NCBI GenBank assembly: GCA_963714375.1
Contig: CAVQOG010000006.1
Span: 372,001 to 436,000, forward strand
Direction: 5' to 3'
Length of the DNA: 64,000 bases
DNA from: UBA5794 sp963714375
GTDB lineage: Bacteria > Actinomycetota > Acidimicrobiia > Spongiisociales > UBA5794
Position numbers and translations under genes: made by a program. The notes below the pieces were generated by a model, which was not told the DNA's origin, searched no databases, and saw nothing but the letters and a program-made list of their open reading frames with translations. Positions 16,118 to 25,758 of the stretch are shown piece after piece (position 1 is the stretch's first letter; every line of letters begins with the position of its first letter).

Positions 16118-17818
16118 CTACATGACGAGCGCTACCACCTCGGCAACGATCGCATCGATCGGAATCTCGCGTGTTTCACCTGAGCGGCGTTCAACGAATT
16201 CGACGACGCCATTGTCGATGCCGCGTGGCCCAATCGTGATGCGATAGGGAACCCCGATGAGCTCGGCGTCGTTGAATTTCACGCCGGGACGTTCATCCCG
16301 ATCGTCGAGCAGCACCTCGACACCGGCTGCTGTCAAATCATCGTAGATCTTGGTGCTCACGTCGATTGATCGCTCGTCGTCTGGCCTCAACACGGTTGCC
16401 ACGACATGAAAGGGGGCAATTTCAATCGGCCAGATGATTCCACGGTCATCGTGGTTCGCCTCGACGGATGCAGCCATGTTGCGCTCGACCCCGATGCCAT
16501 ATGAACCCATGACAACGGGGACGGTCTTGCCATCCTTGTCAAGCACCGTGACCCCGAGTGGTTCGGCGTAGAACGTACCGAGCTTGAAAATATGCCCAAC
16601 TTCGATCGCCTGGAATATGCGCAGCGGATCGCCACAGTCGGGGCACGCCTCACCATCGATCACTTCCCGTACATCGACCCACTCTGACACTGCGATGTCC
16701 CGATCGATGTCGACCCCGCGAACGTGCCAGTCGTTCTCGTTGGCACCCGTGGTCATCGATGTTCGACCACGAAGACCTTCATCTGCGAGAATCCGCACCC
16801 CTTCAACACCGACCGCCCCGAGACTTCCGGCGTCAGCACCAAGGAGTGCCTTGATCTCGTCTGGCTGCGCGGGCCTGGCCTTGGTCGTGCGCGTCACATC
16901 CATGAGCTTCTGTTCCTGGAGTCCATGATCTCCACGGAGAAGGACAAGCAACACTTCGTCGTTGAGGACGTACACCAGCGTCTTGATCTGACGATCGGCG
17001 GCTGCCCCCCCGTCGAAAGATGCCAATTCGACAATCGTGCGCACGCCGGGGGTTGGGAAACGCTCAACCTCGGACGAACCCACGGGGTCTTCGATTGGGG
17101 GAACTGCTGATGTCGCCTTCTCAACATTGGCCGCGTATCCGCAATTCGAGCAGTGGGCAACCTCGTCCTCACCGACATCGCTTTCGACCATGAACTCGAC
17201 CGATTCCTTGCCCCCCATGGCCCCCGAGGAGGCTCGGACCGCTACCGCAGACATTCCGAGGCGGTCAAAGATCCTCACATAGGCTTCATAGTGGCGGTCG
17301 AACTGGATGTCGAGTCCTTCAAAGTCGAGGTCAAAGGTGTACGAATCCTTCATGGTGAATTCGCGCACTCGCAGGAGCCCAGACTTTGGCCGTGCCTCGT
17401 CTCGGAACTTCGTCTGGATGTGATACCAGAGTTGAGGAAGCTGTTTGTAGGACGTCAATTCTGATGAGACCGTTGCGAAGATCTCCTCGTGGGTCGGTCC
17501 GAGCACCACCTCAGCACCCTTGTTGTCCGTGAAGGTCATCATGATGTCCGCCATGGTCGCCGAGCGACCCGTGCGGTCCCAAATCTCCTTTGGATGGAGT
17601 TGCGGCAGCATGAACTCCTGGCCACCGATGGCATCGATCTCCTCGCGGATGATGTCCATGACCTTGGTGCGGACACGTTGCCCGAGGGGCAGCATTGAGT
17701 AGATGCCAGCCATGAGCTGGCGCATGTACCCCGCACGAACCAGCAACTTGTGGCTTACTGCCTCGGCATCAGCCGGGTCGTCGCGCAACGTAGGAATAAA
17801 AGCTTGGGACCAACGCAT
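16118..17818 (-). CDS. proS: Prolyl-tRNA synthetase, bacterial type with editing insert
   Basis: 566 residues. Class II core: LLVRAGYMRQLMAGIYSMLPLG, motif 2 region KFRDEARPKSGLLRVREFTMKDSYTF, motif 3 region GSYGIGVERNMAA. The INS editing domain, which clears mischarged Ala-tRNA, lies between (about 225-400), and the anticodon domain at the C-terminus includes GVEVLLDDRDERPGVKFNDAELIGVPYRI. ATG 17818 gives the standard MRWSQ start; the extension to 17875 would overlap ispG by 47 bases. It follows ispG by 10 bases. Confidence 0.96.
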   Translation of the reverse strand: MRWSQAFIPTLRDDPADAEAVSHKLLVRAGYMRQLMAGIYSMLPLGQRVRTKVMDIIREEIDAIGGQEFMLPQLHPKEIWDRTGRSATMADIMMTFTDNKGAEVVLGPTHEEIFATVSSELTSYKQLPQLWYHIQTKFRDEARPKSGLLRVREFTMKDSYTFDLDFEGLDIQFDRHYEAYVRIFDRLGMSAVAVRASSGAMGGKESVEFMVESDVGEDEVAHCSNCGYAANVEKATSAVPPIEDPVGSSEVERFPTPGVRTIVELASFDGGAAADRQIKTLVYVLNDEVLLVLLRGDHGLQEQKLMDVTRTTKARPAQPDEIKALLGADAGSLGAVGVEGVRILADEGLRGRTSMTTGANENDWHVRGVDIDRDIAVSEWVDVREVIDGEACPDCGDPLRIFQAIEVGHIFKLGTFYAEPLGVTVLDKDGKTVPVVMGSYGIGVERNMAASVEANHDDRGIIWPIEIAPFHVVATVLRPDDERSIDVSTKIYDDLTAAGVEVLLDDRDERPGVKFNDAELIGVPYRITIGPRGIDNGVVEFVERRSGETREIPIDAIVAEVVALVM

Positions 17819-17828
17819 GGGGGCGAGG

Positions 17829-19043
17829 TTACCCGTCCCGCTCTGCGACTCGTTGGACAGCAGCTTGCCGCTCAACTGCGTGGTTCACATCGCCCTGGAT
17901 GCCGAGCAGCTCGATACGTGTTTCCTCGGCAAGATCCGCAGCCGTGACGTCGGCTGCCGCCATACGCGCCTCCAGGCCCTCTTCAGAGAGCAGGAGCGCT
18001 TCTTCCACGAGGGCGTCCACCATCTCGGCCTCGGGAACCACTCGCACGACCTTTCCCTTGATGAACAAGTGTCCGCGTCCACGCCCTGCGGCAAGCCCCA
18101 GATCTGCCTCGCGGGCTTCCCCCGGTCCGTTCACAATGCAGCCCATTACGGCAACCTGGATCGGCAAGTTCAACTCGCCGAGACGCACGTTTGCTTCCTC
18201 GGCCACGGCGATCACATCCACTTCTGCCCTTCCACATGAGGGGCAGGCAATGAGGTCAAGGGAGGAACGCTCTCGCAGCCCGAGATACTCAAGCAATGAT
18301 CGACCAGCCGTTGCCTCCTCGACCGGATCAGCGGTAAGAGAGAAACGGATGGTGTCCCCGATCCCCTCCGACAGCAAGGTGGAGATCCCTGCAACAGACT
18401 TGATCAGACCCCCCGGTGGTGGTCCGGCCTCAGTGACGCCCAGGTGGAGCGGATAGTCGACCGTATCCGCGAGAAGCCGGTACGACTCGATCATGAGAGG
18501 CACGTTCGAATGCTTGACGGAGATCTTGATGTCGTGAAAATCGACATCGTTGAGGTACTTGGCCTCCAACAGGGCCGATTCGACAAGTGCCTTGGGAACG
18601 GGACCACCGTGCTTTTCGAGGAGGTCCTTGTCGAGTGACCCTGCGTTGACGCCGATTCGGATCGGGATTCCGGCATCAAGCGCTTCCCTGGCAACCACTT
18701 TGATGTGCTCTTCCTTGCGGATGTTGCCGGGGTTCAGTCTGAGTGCAGAAACGCCAGCCTCGATTGCAGCGAGGGCGAGCTTGTACTGATAGTGAATGTC
18801 GGCGACGATCGGTACCGGAGAGCGCGGCATCATGACAGCAAGGCCCTGCGCTGCTTCCACGGTGTTGCACGTGACTCGCACGATGTCGGCACCAGCACCA
18901 GCCAAGGCGTAGATCTGGGCAAGGGTGCCGTCCACATCATGGGTCTTGGTGGTAGTCATCGACTGGACAGAGACAGGCGCCCCACCACCGACCGGAACCT
19001 TTCCGACCATGAGGGGACGAGTCATTCGGCGGTCATAGTTCAT
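17829..19043 (-). CDS. ispG: 4-hydroxy-3-methylbut-2-en-1-yl diphosphate synthase (GcpE)
   Basis: 404 residues of the two-domain bacterial type. The TIM-barrel half begins with TRPLMVGKVPVGGGAPVSVQSM. The [4Fe-4S] ligands are Cys267 and Cys270 (CPSCG), Cys302 (MGCIVNGPGEA) and Glu309. It converts MEcPP to HMBPP, the penultimate step of the MEP isoprenoid pathway. It is grouped with dxr, the second MEP enzyme, with only the rseP protease between, as in other actinobacteria. Confidence 0.96.
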   Translation of the reverse strand: MNYDRRMTRPLMVGKVPVGGGAPVSVQSMTTTKTHDVDGTLAQIYALAGAGADIVRVTCNTVEAAQGLAVMMPRSPVPIVADIHYQYKLALAAIEAGVSALRLNPGNIRKEEHIKVVAREALDAGIPIRIGVNAGSLDKDLLEKHGGPVPKALVESALLEAKYLNDVDFHDIKISVKHSNVPLMIESYRLLADTVDYPLHLGVTEAGPPPGGLIKSVAGISTLLSEGIGDTIRFSLTADPVEEATAGRSLLEYLGLRERSSLDLIACPSCGRAEVDVIAVAEEANVRLGELNLPIQVAVMGCIVNGPGEAREADLGLAAGRGRGHLFIKGKVVRVVPEAEMVDALVEEALLLSEEGLEARMAAADVTAADLAEETRIELLGIQGDVNHAVERQAAVQRVAERDG

Positions 19044-19052
19044 GTTCTCTTG

Positions 19053-20216
19053 CTATCCGATCGGATCGAAGATGTCGAGGTAGACGCCCATCAACCCAAG
19101 GCTGACAAGAAAGATGAACACCACCGCTGCGACAGGAAGGAGCTTTTCCACATTGGGCGTTCGGCCCGAGATCTTCTCGTATGCAGCGACAGCGAAGTGT
19201 CCCCCATCAAGTGGGTACAACGGTACGAAGTTGAGGACACCGACAAAGATGTTGACGAGGGCGAGAAGACCAAGTGTCGACTCGAGCGGGCCGGCGATTT
19301 GCACCAAACCGATGGGACTGACGGGTCGCACGGTTTCGAGTACCTCATCGTCTCCGCCGAACATCGCCATGACAAGCTTCGGGAAGCTGAGAACCATCTC
19401 CCACAAACCTTTCGCACTCTGGACGATGGCCGTACCGACCTCGCTGAGTGCCACCGGCACCATTCCAACGACTCCATGGTTCTCGCGCTCGGCCTCAGGG
19501 CTGATGCCGAAGAAGCCAACCATCTCTGTCACCGGTTCCCCCGACGCGTCTGTGACAACCTCGCCGGTTTCGGAATCACGTACGTCTCGTTCCACCACGG
19601 CAAGCGTTGCCTCAAGATCAACCGGCGATGCATCACGGAGTACACCGATGGTGACGGTTTCTCCTCCATGGGTCGCTGTGAAGTCTGAGAAGTCGTCCCA
19701 ATTCGCTACCGGACGGCCATCGGTCGACACGATGACATCACCCTCCATGGTTCCTGCCAACGCCGACGGCGCCGGTGCTGAGCCATCGGGGATCGTCTCG
19801 GAAACCTCCGCGACCGTGGTCGACCGAACGGGGTTGTTGTATGCGTCGGTGACCACGACGCCGTAGGCAAGTCCGATTGCATAGAGGATGACGAAGGCGA
19901 TGATGAAATGACTCGCTATTCCTGCGAGTACCACGACCGACTTCTTCCAGAATGGGGCGACCCGATAGGTACGCCCTTCGTCTTCGGGTGCGATCTCCTC
20001 AAAGGGATTCATACCGATGATGCGGACGTAGCCACCAAACGGAATCGCCTTGACGCCGTATTCAGTCTCTCCCCTGGTTGTTGACCAGAGCTTGGGGCCA
20101 AACCCGAAGAATGCCTCGGTCGCCTTCATCCCGAAGGCTTTGGCCGCGACAAAGTGACCTCCCTCGTGGATGACGATCATCAGGATCACTCCGATAATCA
20201 TGATTGCGGCGCCCAT
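19053..20216 (-). CDS. rseP: Site-2 intramembrane metalloprotease (RseP/Rip1 family)
   Basis: 387 residues. First membrane helix carries HEGGH (17-21; zinc ligands His17, His21 and catalytic Glu18). A central membrane segment (about 92-116) is followed by a PDZ domain (about 150-195, GDVIVSTDGRPVANWDDF) with an acidic insert. A late helix has NFVPLYPLDGGH, the LDG zinc motif. It cuts membrane-anchored anti-sigma factors or signal-peptide remnants. It sits between ispG and dxr, 9 and 89 bases away. Confidence 0.93.
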   Translation of the reverse strand: MGAAIMIIGVILMIVIHEGGHFVAAKAFGMKATEAFFGFGPKLWSTTRGETEYGVKAIPFGGYVRIIGMNPFEEIAPEDEGRTYRVAPFWKKSVVVLAGIASHFIIAFVILYAIGLAYGVVVTDAYNNPVRSTTVAEVSETIPDGSAPAPSALAGTMEGDVIVSTDGRPVANWDDFSDFTATHGGETVTIGVLRDASPVDLEATLAVVERDVRDSETGEVVTDASGEPVTEMVGFFGISPEAERENHGVVGMVPVALSEVGTAIVQSAKGLWEMVLSFPKLVMAMFGGDDEVLETVRPVSPIGLVQIAGPLESTLGLLALVNIFVGVLNFVPLYPLDGGHFAVAAYEKISGRTPNVEKLLPVAAVVFIFLVSLGLMGVYLDIFDPIG

Positions 20217-20305
20217 GGGTCTCCTGTATGTGGGGTGACTTCCGAAAGTGCGGTGATGTGGGTTGTTGAACGGTACCGACGGATCCCGCCAACTGGCGGT
20301 GTCTC

Positions 20306-21478
20306 CTAGCGAGAGACGCGTTCGATCGCTTCAATCGCTGCTACTCGCGCCCATGAATCGGCTGCTTCGACCGCTTCGACGGATTCCAGGTGAAACACTT
20401 CGTGGCGTCCAAGGACCTCGCTGACAACGTCGGCGATGCTGAGGAACGGGATTCGTTCCTCCAGGAATGCCCCAACAGCGACCTCGTCGGCTGCGTTGAG
20501 CACTGCTGGCGCTGACCCACCGGCTCTTCCGGCTTCATAGCCGAGGGCGAGGCATGGAAACGTAGTGCTGTCGGGTTCTTCGAATGTGAGTTCTGTCCCG
20601 ACAAGATCGAACGGCGTGTGTTCAATGGGAATCCGCGACGGGTACGTGATCGCTGCCTGGATCGGTTTTCGCATGTCTGGGAATCCGACCTCGGCCTTCA
20701 CGACGCCGTCGGTAAACTCGACGAATGAGTGGATGATGCTCTGGGGGTGGATGACGACATCGATGTCGTCAAAGTCGATACCGAACAGATGGTGCGCCTC
20801 GATGATCTCGAACGCCTTGTTCATCAGTGTTGCCGAATCGACCGTGATCCGCGGACCCATCGACCACGTCGGATGTACCAAAGCGTCAGCGACATTCACA
20901 GAAGTAAGGGCGTCGCGATTCTTCCCGCGAAACGGGCCTCCGGACGCCGTCAAGATGATTCGGCTGACGTCGGTTTCAGATTCCCCAGCAATGCACTGCC
21001 AGATCGCCGAATGCTCAGAGTCCACCGGCAGAAGCTCTCCTCCACCGGATTCCACGGCATCCATGACCAATGAGCCACCCGCGACGAGGCTCTCCTTGTT
21101 GGCGAGCGCGAGACGGTTTCCTGCGTACAGCGCAGAGAGAGAAGCCTCAAGCCCGGCTGAGCCGACAACGGCGTTCAGGACCGTGACACCTTCAATTGCC
21201 GCAGCCTCGGTGATTGCACCCTTACCAAAGTGGACACGTTGCCCGAGAACCGACCGGAAGTGGCCGGCGGCGTCGCCAGGCTCAACCACGCAAATAGCAG
21301 AGGAGGGATGATCGATTCCGAGCGCGAGGAGGGCTTCTGAGGGTGTCCGCGCTGCGAGGGCAGCGATCGGAACGCCGATGCGACCTGCGACTTCAACGGC
21401 CTGACGACCGATCGACCCCGTCGCGCCGAGAATGACAAGCGGATTCAGAGCAGTCCCGCAAAAACGAAGACCGCCCAC
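20306..21478 (-). CDS. dxr: 1-deoxy-D-xylulose 5-phosphate reductoisomerase
   Basis: Full-length DXR: NADPH-binding LVILGATGSIGRQAVEV near the N-terminus, AGNRLALANKESLVAGG, substrate/metal region LPVDSEHSAIWQC, LTASGGPFRG, HPTWSMGPRITVDSATLMNKAFEIIEAHHLF. It performs the first committed MEP-pathway step. Start: GTG 21478 would overlap cdsA by 34 bases. The codon giving the usual N-terminus is CTG at 21448, which overlaps the cdsA TGA stop, so translational coupling at this near-cognate codon is possible (380 residues). Confidence 0.94.
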   Translation of the reverse strand: MGGLRFCGTALNPLVILGATGSIGRQAVEVAGRIGVPIAALAARTPSEALLALGIDHPSSAICVVEPGDAAGHFRSVLGQRVHFGKGAITEAAAIEGVTVLNAVVGSAGLEASLSALYAGNRLALANKESLVAGGSLVMDAVESGGGELLPVDSEHSAIWQCIAGESETDVSRIILTASGGPFRGKNRDALTSVNVADALVHPTWSMGPRITVDSATLMNKAFEIIEAHHLFGIDFDDIDVVIHPQSIIHSFVEFTDGVVKAEVGFPDMRKPIQAAITYPSRIPIEHTPFDLVGTELTFEEPDSTTFPCLALGYEAGRAGGSAPAVLNAADEVAVGAFLEERIPFLSIADVVSEVLGRHEVFHLESVEAVEAADSWARVAAIEAIERVSR

Positions 21479-22938
21479 GCTGCCGGAATTGCGAACAGCA
21501 ACCCGTCGATCCGGTCAAGGAACCCCCCATGGCCCGGCAGCACGGAACCCATGTCTTTCAGGCCGAGAGATCGCTTCGCTGCCGACATTGCAAGATCGCC
21601 GAGCGGTGTGAAGATCGCTGCGACGGCACCAATGGCGAGGCCCGAGGTGAGTTCGAACGGCTCGAAATAGTGGAGGAAAGCTCCGATCGCTATTGCTACC
21701 AGTGTCCCGGCAACGAGTCCCTCGACCGTCTTGTTCGGCGACACCCATGGAGCAAAATGCGTTCGGCCGAGGGACCGACCGACAAAGAATGCGGCAACAT
21801 CAGCCCCTGCGACTGCAAGAACGACACCGAGGATCAGTGTTTGGTAGTCATCAGACCTGGCGATGAGCATTGCAAACGAACCGAGCCCAGCCCACACCAT
21901 CACTGTGGTGGTGAGCGCGAGGTTTCCCATCGGATCCACCTTGCCGGGGACCACTGCGTAGAACAGAAGCAGGAGAACTGTTGCAAGAATGAAGGCGATG
22001 GGAATCGCCGCAGCGTTCCACCAGTACGCACCAAGGGACGCACCGATGATGCCGATGAAGCCAAAGAGGGAAATAGGAGCACGCTCGGATCGCAAGAGAG
22101 CGGTGTAGAACTCGCCGGCACCGAGCACGAAGACTGCGATCGCGAGGACGACAAGTGCCGGTCGCCAGAAGAGTGACGCAGCGAGAGCAGCCACAAGCAC
22201 GACACCGGTGATCACGCGTGCTATGAGATCGCCAGAGGCTCGAGCCCGAACCTTGCGGTGTCCCTCTGCCTCTACGACGTCCTCGAAGCCGACAACGGTC
22301 GGTTCGAGGCCAGGGATCTCAGCTACGAGCGCTACTTGTTCAGTGTCTTGTGAATCGGCAGCGGCGATCGCCTCGGCGAGTCCTGCATGTTCGCGGGTTG
22401 TTCCATGGAGGCCATCACCTTCTCCGAACGAGAACTCCTCTTCGACTTCAAGCATGAATTCTTCGACAGGATCTTCCTCGGCAAGGTCGTTTTCGGCCAC
22501 GGCAAGCTCTTTTTCGGCACCATCGAAATCCGGAATCGTTTCGGTCTCGCCCGTGACAGCGTCGCCCCACAGATCACCAAAGGAAACTACTCCTGCCGTG
22601 ACTGGCGCCAGGGGAGGCTGATCGGCGTCCTCGTCTTCGCCACCACTGATTACTTCGAGTTCACCGGTATCGGCGTCCGCTCCCCCATCAAACGGTTCGA
22701 ATTCGATGAACGCCTCGGCGGTATCAAAGGATTCGGGCTCTTCGACAAGAGCGATCTCACCCGTCGATTCGGCAGCACCAGGTGCCTCGAAGATCGAGGC
22801 ACCTTCCGTGTCGTCCTCACCCTCGGATGAAGCCACAAGAGGATCGGTCGGAGGTGCCGATTCCGCAGAGAGCCAATCGTCGAAGTCTGATACGTCGGAG
22901 TCGGATGGTTCGGGTTCTTTGCGCGGATCGTCTGGCAT
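21445..22938 (-). CDS. cdsA: Phosphatidate cytidylyltransferase with long acidic N-terminal extension
   Basis: 497 residues. The C-terminal 260 form the membrane enzyme: multiple hydrophobic helices from about 235 and the CDS signature SAAKRSLGLKDMGSVLPGHGG then FLDRIDG. It makes CDP-diacylglycerol from phosphatidate and CTP for phospholipid synthesis. The first 225 or so residues are cytoplasmic, strongly acidic and low-complexity (many Glu, Asp, Phe, Gly) and are unlike other CdsA proteins, which start directly at the membrane domain. No alternative start with a good ribosome site was evident near the domain boundary. It lies between frr and dxr. Confidence 0.92.
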   Translation of the reverse strand: MPDDPRKEPEPSDSDVSDFDDWLSAESAPPTDPLVASSEGEDDTEGASIFEAPGAAESTGEIALVEEPESFDTAEAFIEFEPFDGGADADTGELEVISGGEDEDADQPPLAPVTAGVVSFGDLWGDAVTGETETIPDFDGAEKELAVAENDLAEEDPVEEFMLEVEEEFSFGEGDGLHGTTREHAGLAEAIAAADSQDTEQVALVAEIPGLEPTVVGFEDVVEAEGHRKVRARASGDLIARVITGVVLVAALAASLFWRPALVVLAIAVFVLGAGEFYTALLRSERAPISLFGFIGIIGASLGAYWWNAAAIPIAFILATVLLLLFYAVVPGKVDPMGNLALTTTVMVWAGLGSFAMLIARSDDYQTLILGVVLAVAGADVAAFFVGRSLGRTHFAPWVSPNKTVEGLVAGTLVAIAIGAFLHYFEPFELTSGLAIGAVAAIFTPLGDLAMSAAKRSLGLKDMGSVLPGHGGFLDRIDGLLFAIPAAWAVFVFAGLL

Positions 22939-22994
22939 ATTGCTCCACGGTACCGGAATTCGGTGTCAGAGTTGCGTAACGCGCAACTATGGAC

Positions 22995-23540
22995 TCACAC
23001 TTCGAGTAACTCTTCTTCCTTGCGTTCGAGAGCCCCGTCAATGCTGTCCGTGTGCTTGTCAGTGAGCTTCTGGAGCCGCTCCTCTGCCCGATAGACATCG
23101 TCCTCGGACACGTCCTCATCTTCTATCGCATCTTTGACATGACGCCTGATGTTGCGGATCGCCACGCGACCCTCTTCAGCGAGGCTCCGGACCACCTTGA
23201 TCAGGTCTCGCCGTCGCTCCTCGGTAAGTGCGGGGAAAGCGAGACGGATAATGTTTCCGTCGTTTGACGGGTTCAACCCAAGATCAGCTTCTTGAATCCC
23301 ACGCTCAATATCAGAGATGGCACCCTTGTCGTATGGCTGGACAATCAGCATTCGGGCCTCGGGTACGGAGAATGACGCCAGCTGCTGGAGGGGAGTCCGC
23401 GTTCCGTAGTAATCGACCATCACGCGACTCAGCAATCCGGCATTCGCACGTCCGGTGCGCACGCCGGCGAACTCATGGATCGTGTGCTCCACAGCCTGAT
23501 CCATCTTCGATTCCGCCTCCTTGAGCAGTTCGTTGATCAT
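22995..23540 (-). CDS. frr: Ribosome recycling factor
   Basis: 181 residues, full length. Helical-bundle motifs EFAGVRTGRANAGLLSRVMVDYYGT, PLQQLASFSVPEARMLIVQPYDK, GNIIRLAFPALTEERRRDL. It splits post-termination ribosomes together with EF-G. The start overlaps the pyrH stop by 4 bases, the standard pyrH-frr pair. Confidence 0.97.
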   Translation of the reverse strand: MINELLKEAESKMDQAVEHTIHEFAGVRTGRANAGLLSRVMVDYYGTRTPLQQLASFSVPEARMLIVQPYDKGAISDIERGIQEADLGLNPSNDGNIIRLAFPALTEERRRDLIKVVRSLAEEGRVAIRNIRRHVKDAIEDEDVSEDDVYRAEERLQKLTDKHTDSIDGALERKEEELLEV

Positions 23541-24259
23541 TCGCTACTCCCAGCCTCAACAAGCGTGCCAACAGCATCGCCTCGAACGGCCTTCCCGATA
23601 TTCCCGGGTTTCAACATGTTGAACACGCGAATCGGTAACCCATTTTCCATACACATCGTAACTGCCGTTGCATCCATCACCCCGAGCTGTTCGGAGATGG
23701 CGTGCATGTAGTCAAGTTCGGGCATGAATTCCGCATCTGGATGTGTTGCAGGATCCGCTGTGTAGATACCGTCAACCTTGGTGGCCTTCAAGACTGCATC
23801 TGCACCGATCTCAGCGGCCCGAAGCGCGGCGGTGGTATCAGTTGTGAAGAACGGATTCCCGGTGCCAGCAGCGAACACAACGACCCTGCCCTTTTCGAGG
23901 TGCCGGATCGCCCGGAGCCTGATGTAGGGCTCTGCAACCTGTTGGATGTTGATGGCCGTCTGCACGCGGCATTCGACACCAGCACGTTCAAGAGCATCAC
24001 GAATCGCCACGGCGTTGATCACGGTTGCGAGCATGCCCATGTAGTCGGCATTTGCCCGATCCATATTGCGTGCCGCTCCCGAAAGTCCCCGGAAAATGTT
24101 TCCGCCACCCACGACGATGGCGATCTCATGGCCTTCGGCGCTGGCAGCAGCGATCTCGGCAGCCGTGCGGTCAACGGTTACCGGATCGATTCCGTATCCG
24201 AGTTCGGCATCAGCGAACGCTTCACCTGACAGCTTCAGTACGACTCTGCGTTTTGCCAT
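23537..24259 (-). CDS. pyrH: UMP kinase
   Basis: 240 residues, amino-acid-kinase fold. RVVLKLSGEAF at the N-terminus (phosphate binding), VVGGGNIFRG, ADYMGMLATVINA, and FAAGTGNPFFTTDTTAALRAAEI. It phosphorylates UMP to UDP. ATG 24259 is chosen by GGGAG upstream and the MAKRRVVLK start. It lies in the rpsB-tsf-pyrH-frr cluster. Confidence 0.97.
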   Translation of the reverse strand: MAKRRVVLKLSGEAFADAELGYGIDPVTVDRTAAEIAAASAEGHEIAIVVGGGNIFRGLSGAARNMDRANADYMGMLATVINAVAIRDALERAGVECRVQTAINIQQVAEPYIRLRAIRHLEKGRVVVFAAGTGNPFFTTDTTAALRAAEIGADAVLKATKVDGIYTADPATHPDAEFMPELDYMHAISEQLGVMDATAVTMCMENGLPIRVFNMLKPGNIGKAVRGDAVGTLVEAGSSE

Positions 24260-24282
24260 GTCGGTGCTCCCGAATCCGTTGG

Positions 24283-24894
24283 TCACTCGCCGATCGCGAC
24301 CCTAGCCATCGATGAGATAGAAATGTTCTCACCCATCTTGACGGCCAGCTGCTGGACGAGTTCGCCGACGGTTCCCTCGAACTTTTCGGATCTCACAAAC
24401 ACCTGATCAACGAGAACGTTGTCCTTGTAGAACGATTCGATACGTCCTGCGACAATCTTCTCGATGATCTCGTCTGGCTTGCCCTCATTGCGGGCCTGCG
24501 CAGCGATGAGTTCCTTTTCCTTGGCAACGGCATCCGCTGGAACGTCGTCCCGAACGATCCACTGCGGCTGTGCAGCAGCGGCGTGCATCGCGATGTCGTT
24601 CGCGGTCTCCCGGAATTCCTCGCTCTTGGCAACGAAATCAGTTTCGGATGCGAGACCGATCAGGACACCGAGGACAGGGCGACCTGATTGGTTGTGCATG
24701 TAGACACCAACAACACCCTCGCCCTGTTCGCGGTCGGCACGCTTTGCGGCGGCCGCGATTCCCTTTTCGCGAAGATAGTCAGCGGCCTTGTCCTTGTCGC
24801 CACCTGTCTCGGTGAGCGCCTTCTTGGCATCCATCATCCCTGCCCCGGTGGACTTCCTGAGGGCTTGGACGTCTTGAGCGGTGAAATCAGCCAC
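24283..24894 (-). CDS. tsf: Elongation factor Ts, short form
   Basis: 203 residues. Signature FTAQDVQALRKSTGAGMMDAKKALTETGGD (in parts RKSTGAGMMDAKKAL) and VLIGLASETDFVAKSEEF. EF-Ts recharges EF-Tu with GTP. It lacks most of the second core subdomain found in the 280-residue form; the last 40 residues still show the final helix. This short form is common in several bacterial groups. It lies 2 bases after rpsB. Confidence 0.96.
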   Translation of the reverse strand: MADFTAQDVQALRKSTGAGMMDAKKALTETGGDKDKAADYLREKGIAAAAKRADREQGEGVVGVYMHNQSGRPVLGVLIGLASETDFVAKSEEFRETANDIAMHAAAAQPQWIVRDDVPADAVAKEKELIAAQARNEGKPDEIIEKIVAGRIESFYKDNVLVDQVFVRSEKFEGTVGELVQQLAVKMGENISISSMARVAIGE

Positions 24895-24896
24895 CG

Positions 24897-25625
24897 TTAC
24901 TCCTTGGTCTCTGTCTGCGGCGCATCCTTGCGCTTTGCGTTCGCAATCTCGGCGCCAGCGATACAGCCGTCCGCGACGACGCCGGCAAGCAGTTGGGCCG
25001 CACGAATCGCGTCGTCGTTCCCTGGGATCACGAGATCGATGAGGTCTGGATCACAGTTCGTGTCGACAAGCGCCATCACCGTGATGCCGAGCCTGTTGGC
25101 TTCTGCGACCGCTATGTGCTCGGCGTTGATGTCGACGATGAAGACGGCATCGGGTTGGCGGCGGAGGTCGGCGACACCACCGAGTACTGCCTGGAGCTTG
25201 ACGAGTTCGCGGCGGAGACGCAGGCGTTCCTTCTTTGGAAGCTGATCCATCTCACCCGATGTCTCCATCTGCTCAAGTTCGTGCATGTAGAGGATCCGCT
25301 TGTGGATGGTCTGGAAGTTGGTGAGCATCCCGCCCAGCCAACGATGGTTGACATAGGGCATGTTCGATCGTTTGGCGGCTTCCTCGATTGCAGGCTGTGC
25401 CTGCTTCTTGGTGCCGACGAACATGACGGTTCCGCCAGCGGCGGTGATGTTGTAGGCCATCTGATACGCCTCCTCAGCCGCTTCAAGCGTCTGCCGAAGG
25501 TCGAGGATGTGAATACCGTTGCGCTCTGAGAAGATCCAGGGACGCATCTTGGGGTTCCACCGTGAGGTCTGATGACCGAAGTGGACGCCAGCTTCGAGCA
25601 GTTGGCGCATGGCGATAACAGCCAT
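24897..25625 (-). CDS. rpsB: 30S ribosomal protein S2
   Basis: 242 residues. Family motifs MRQLLEAGVHFGHQTSRWNPKM, IFSERNGIHILDLRQT, FVGTKKQAQPAIEEAAKRSNMPYVNHRWLGGMLTN (in parts) and the conserved DxxxxxAVAEANRLGI region. Start is ATG 25625 after AAGGAG. The 133-base leader upstream carries CCGGAAGCGGAC-type inverted repeats and probably the cluster promoter; S2 commonly represses its own operon there. Confidence 0.97.
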   Translation of the reverse strand: MAVIAMRQLLEAGVHFGHQTSRWNPKMRPWIFSERNGIHILDLRQTLEAAEEAYQMAYNITAAGGTVMFVGTKKQAQPAIEEAAKRSNMPYVNHRWLGGMLTNFQTIHKRILYMHELEQMETSGEMDQLPKKERLRLRRELVKLQAVLGGVADLRRQPDAVFIVDINAEHIAVAEANRLGITVMALVDTNCDPDLIDLVIPGNDDAIRAAQLLAGVVADGCIAGAEIANAKRKDAPQTETKE

Positions 25626-25758
25626 TGTCTGTCTCCTTGTTCGGGTTGTGCTTCCGATCACCCTTCAAGCCCCCGAACGTCCGCTTCCGGACGCACCACA
25701 CGGGGATTGCAGTGAACGTGATTGATGAATGCAGGATACTGAGGAAGCCCTGCTTCCG

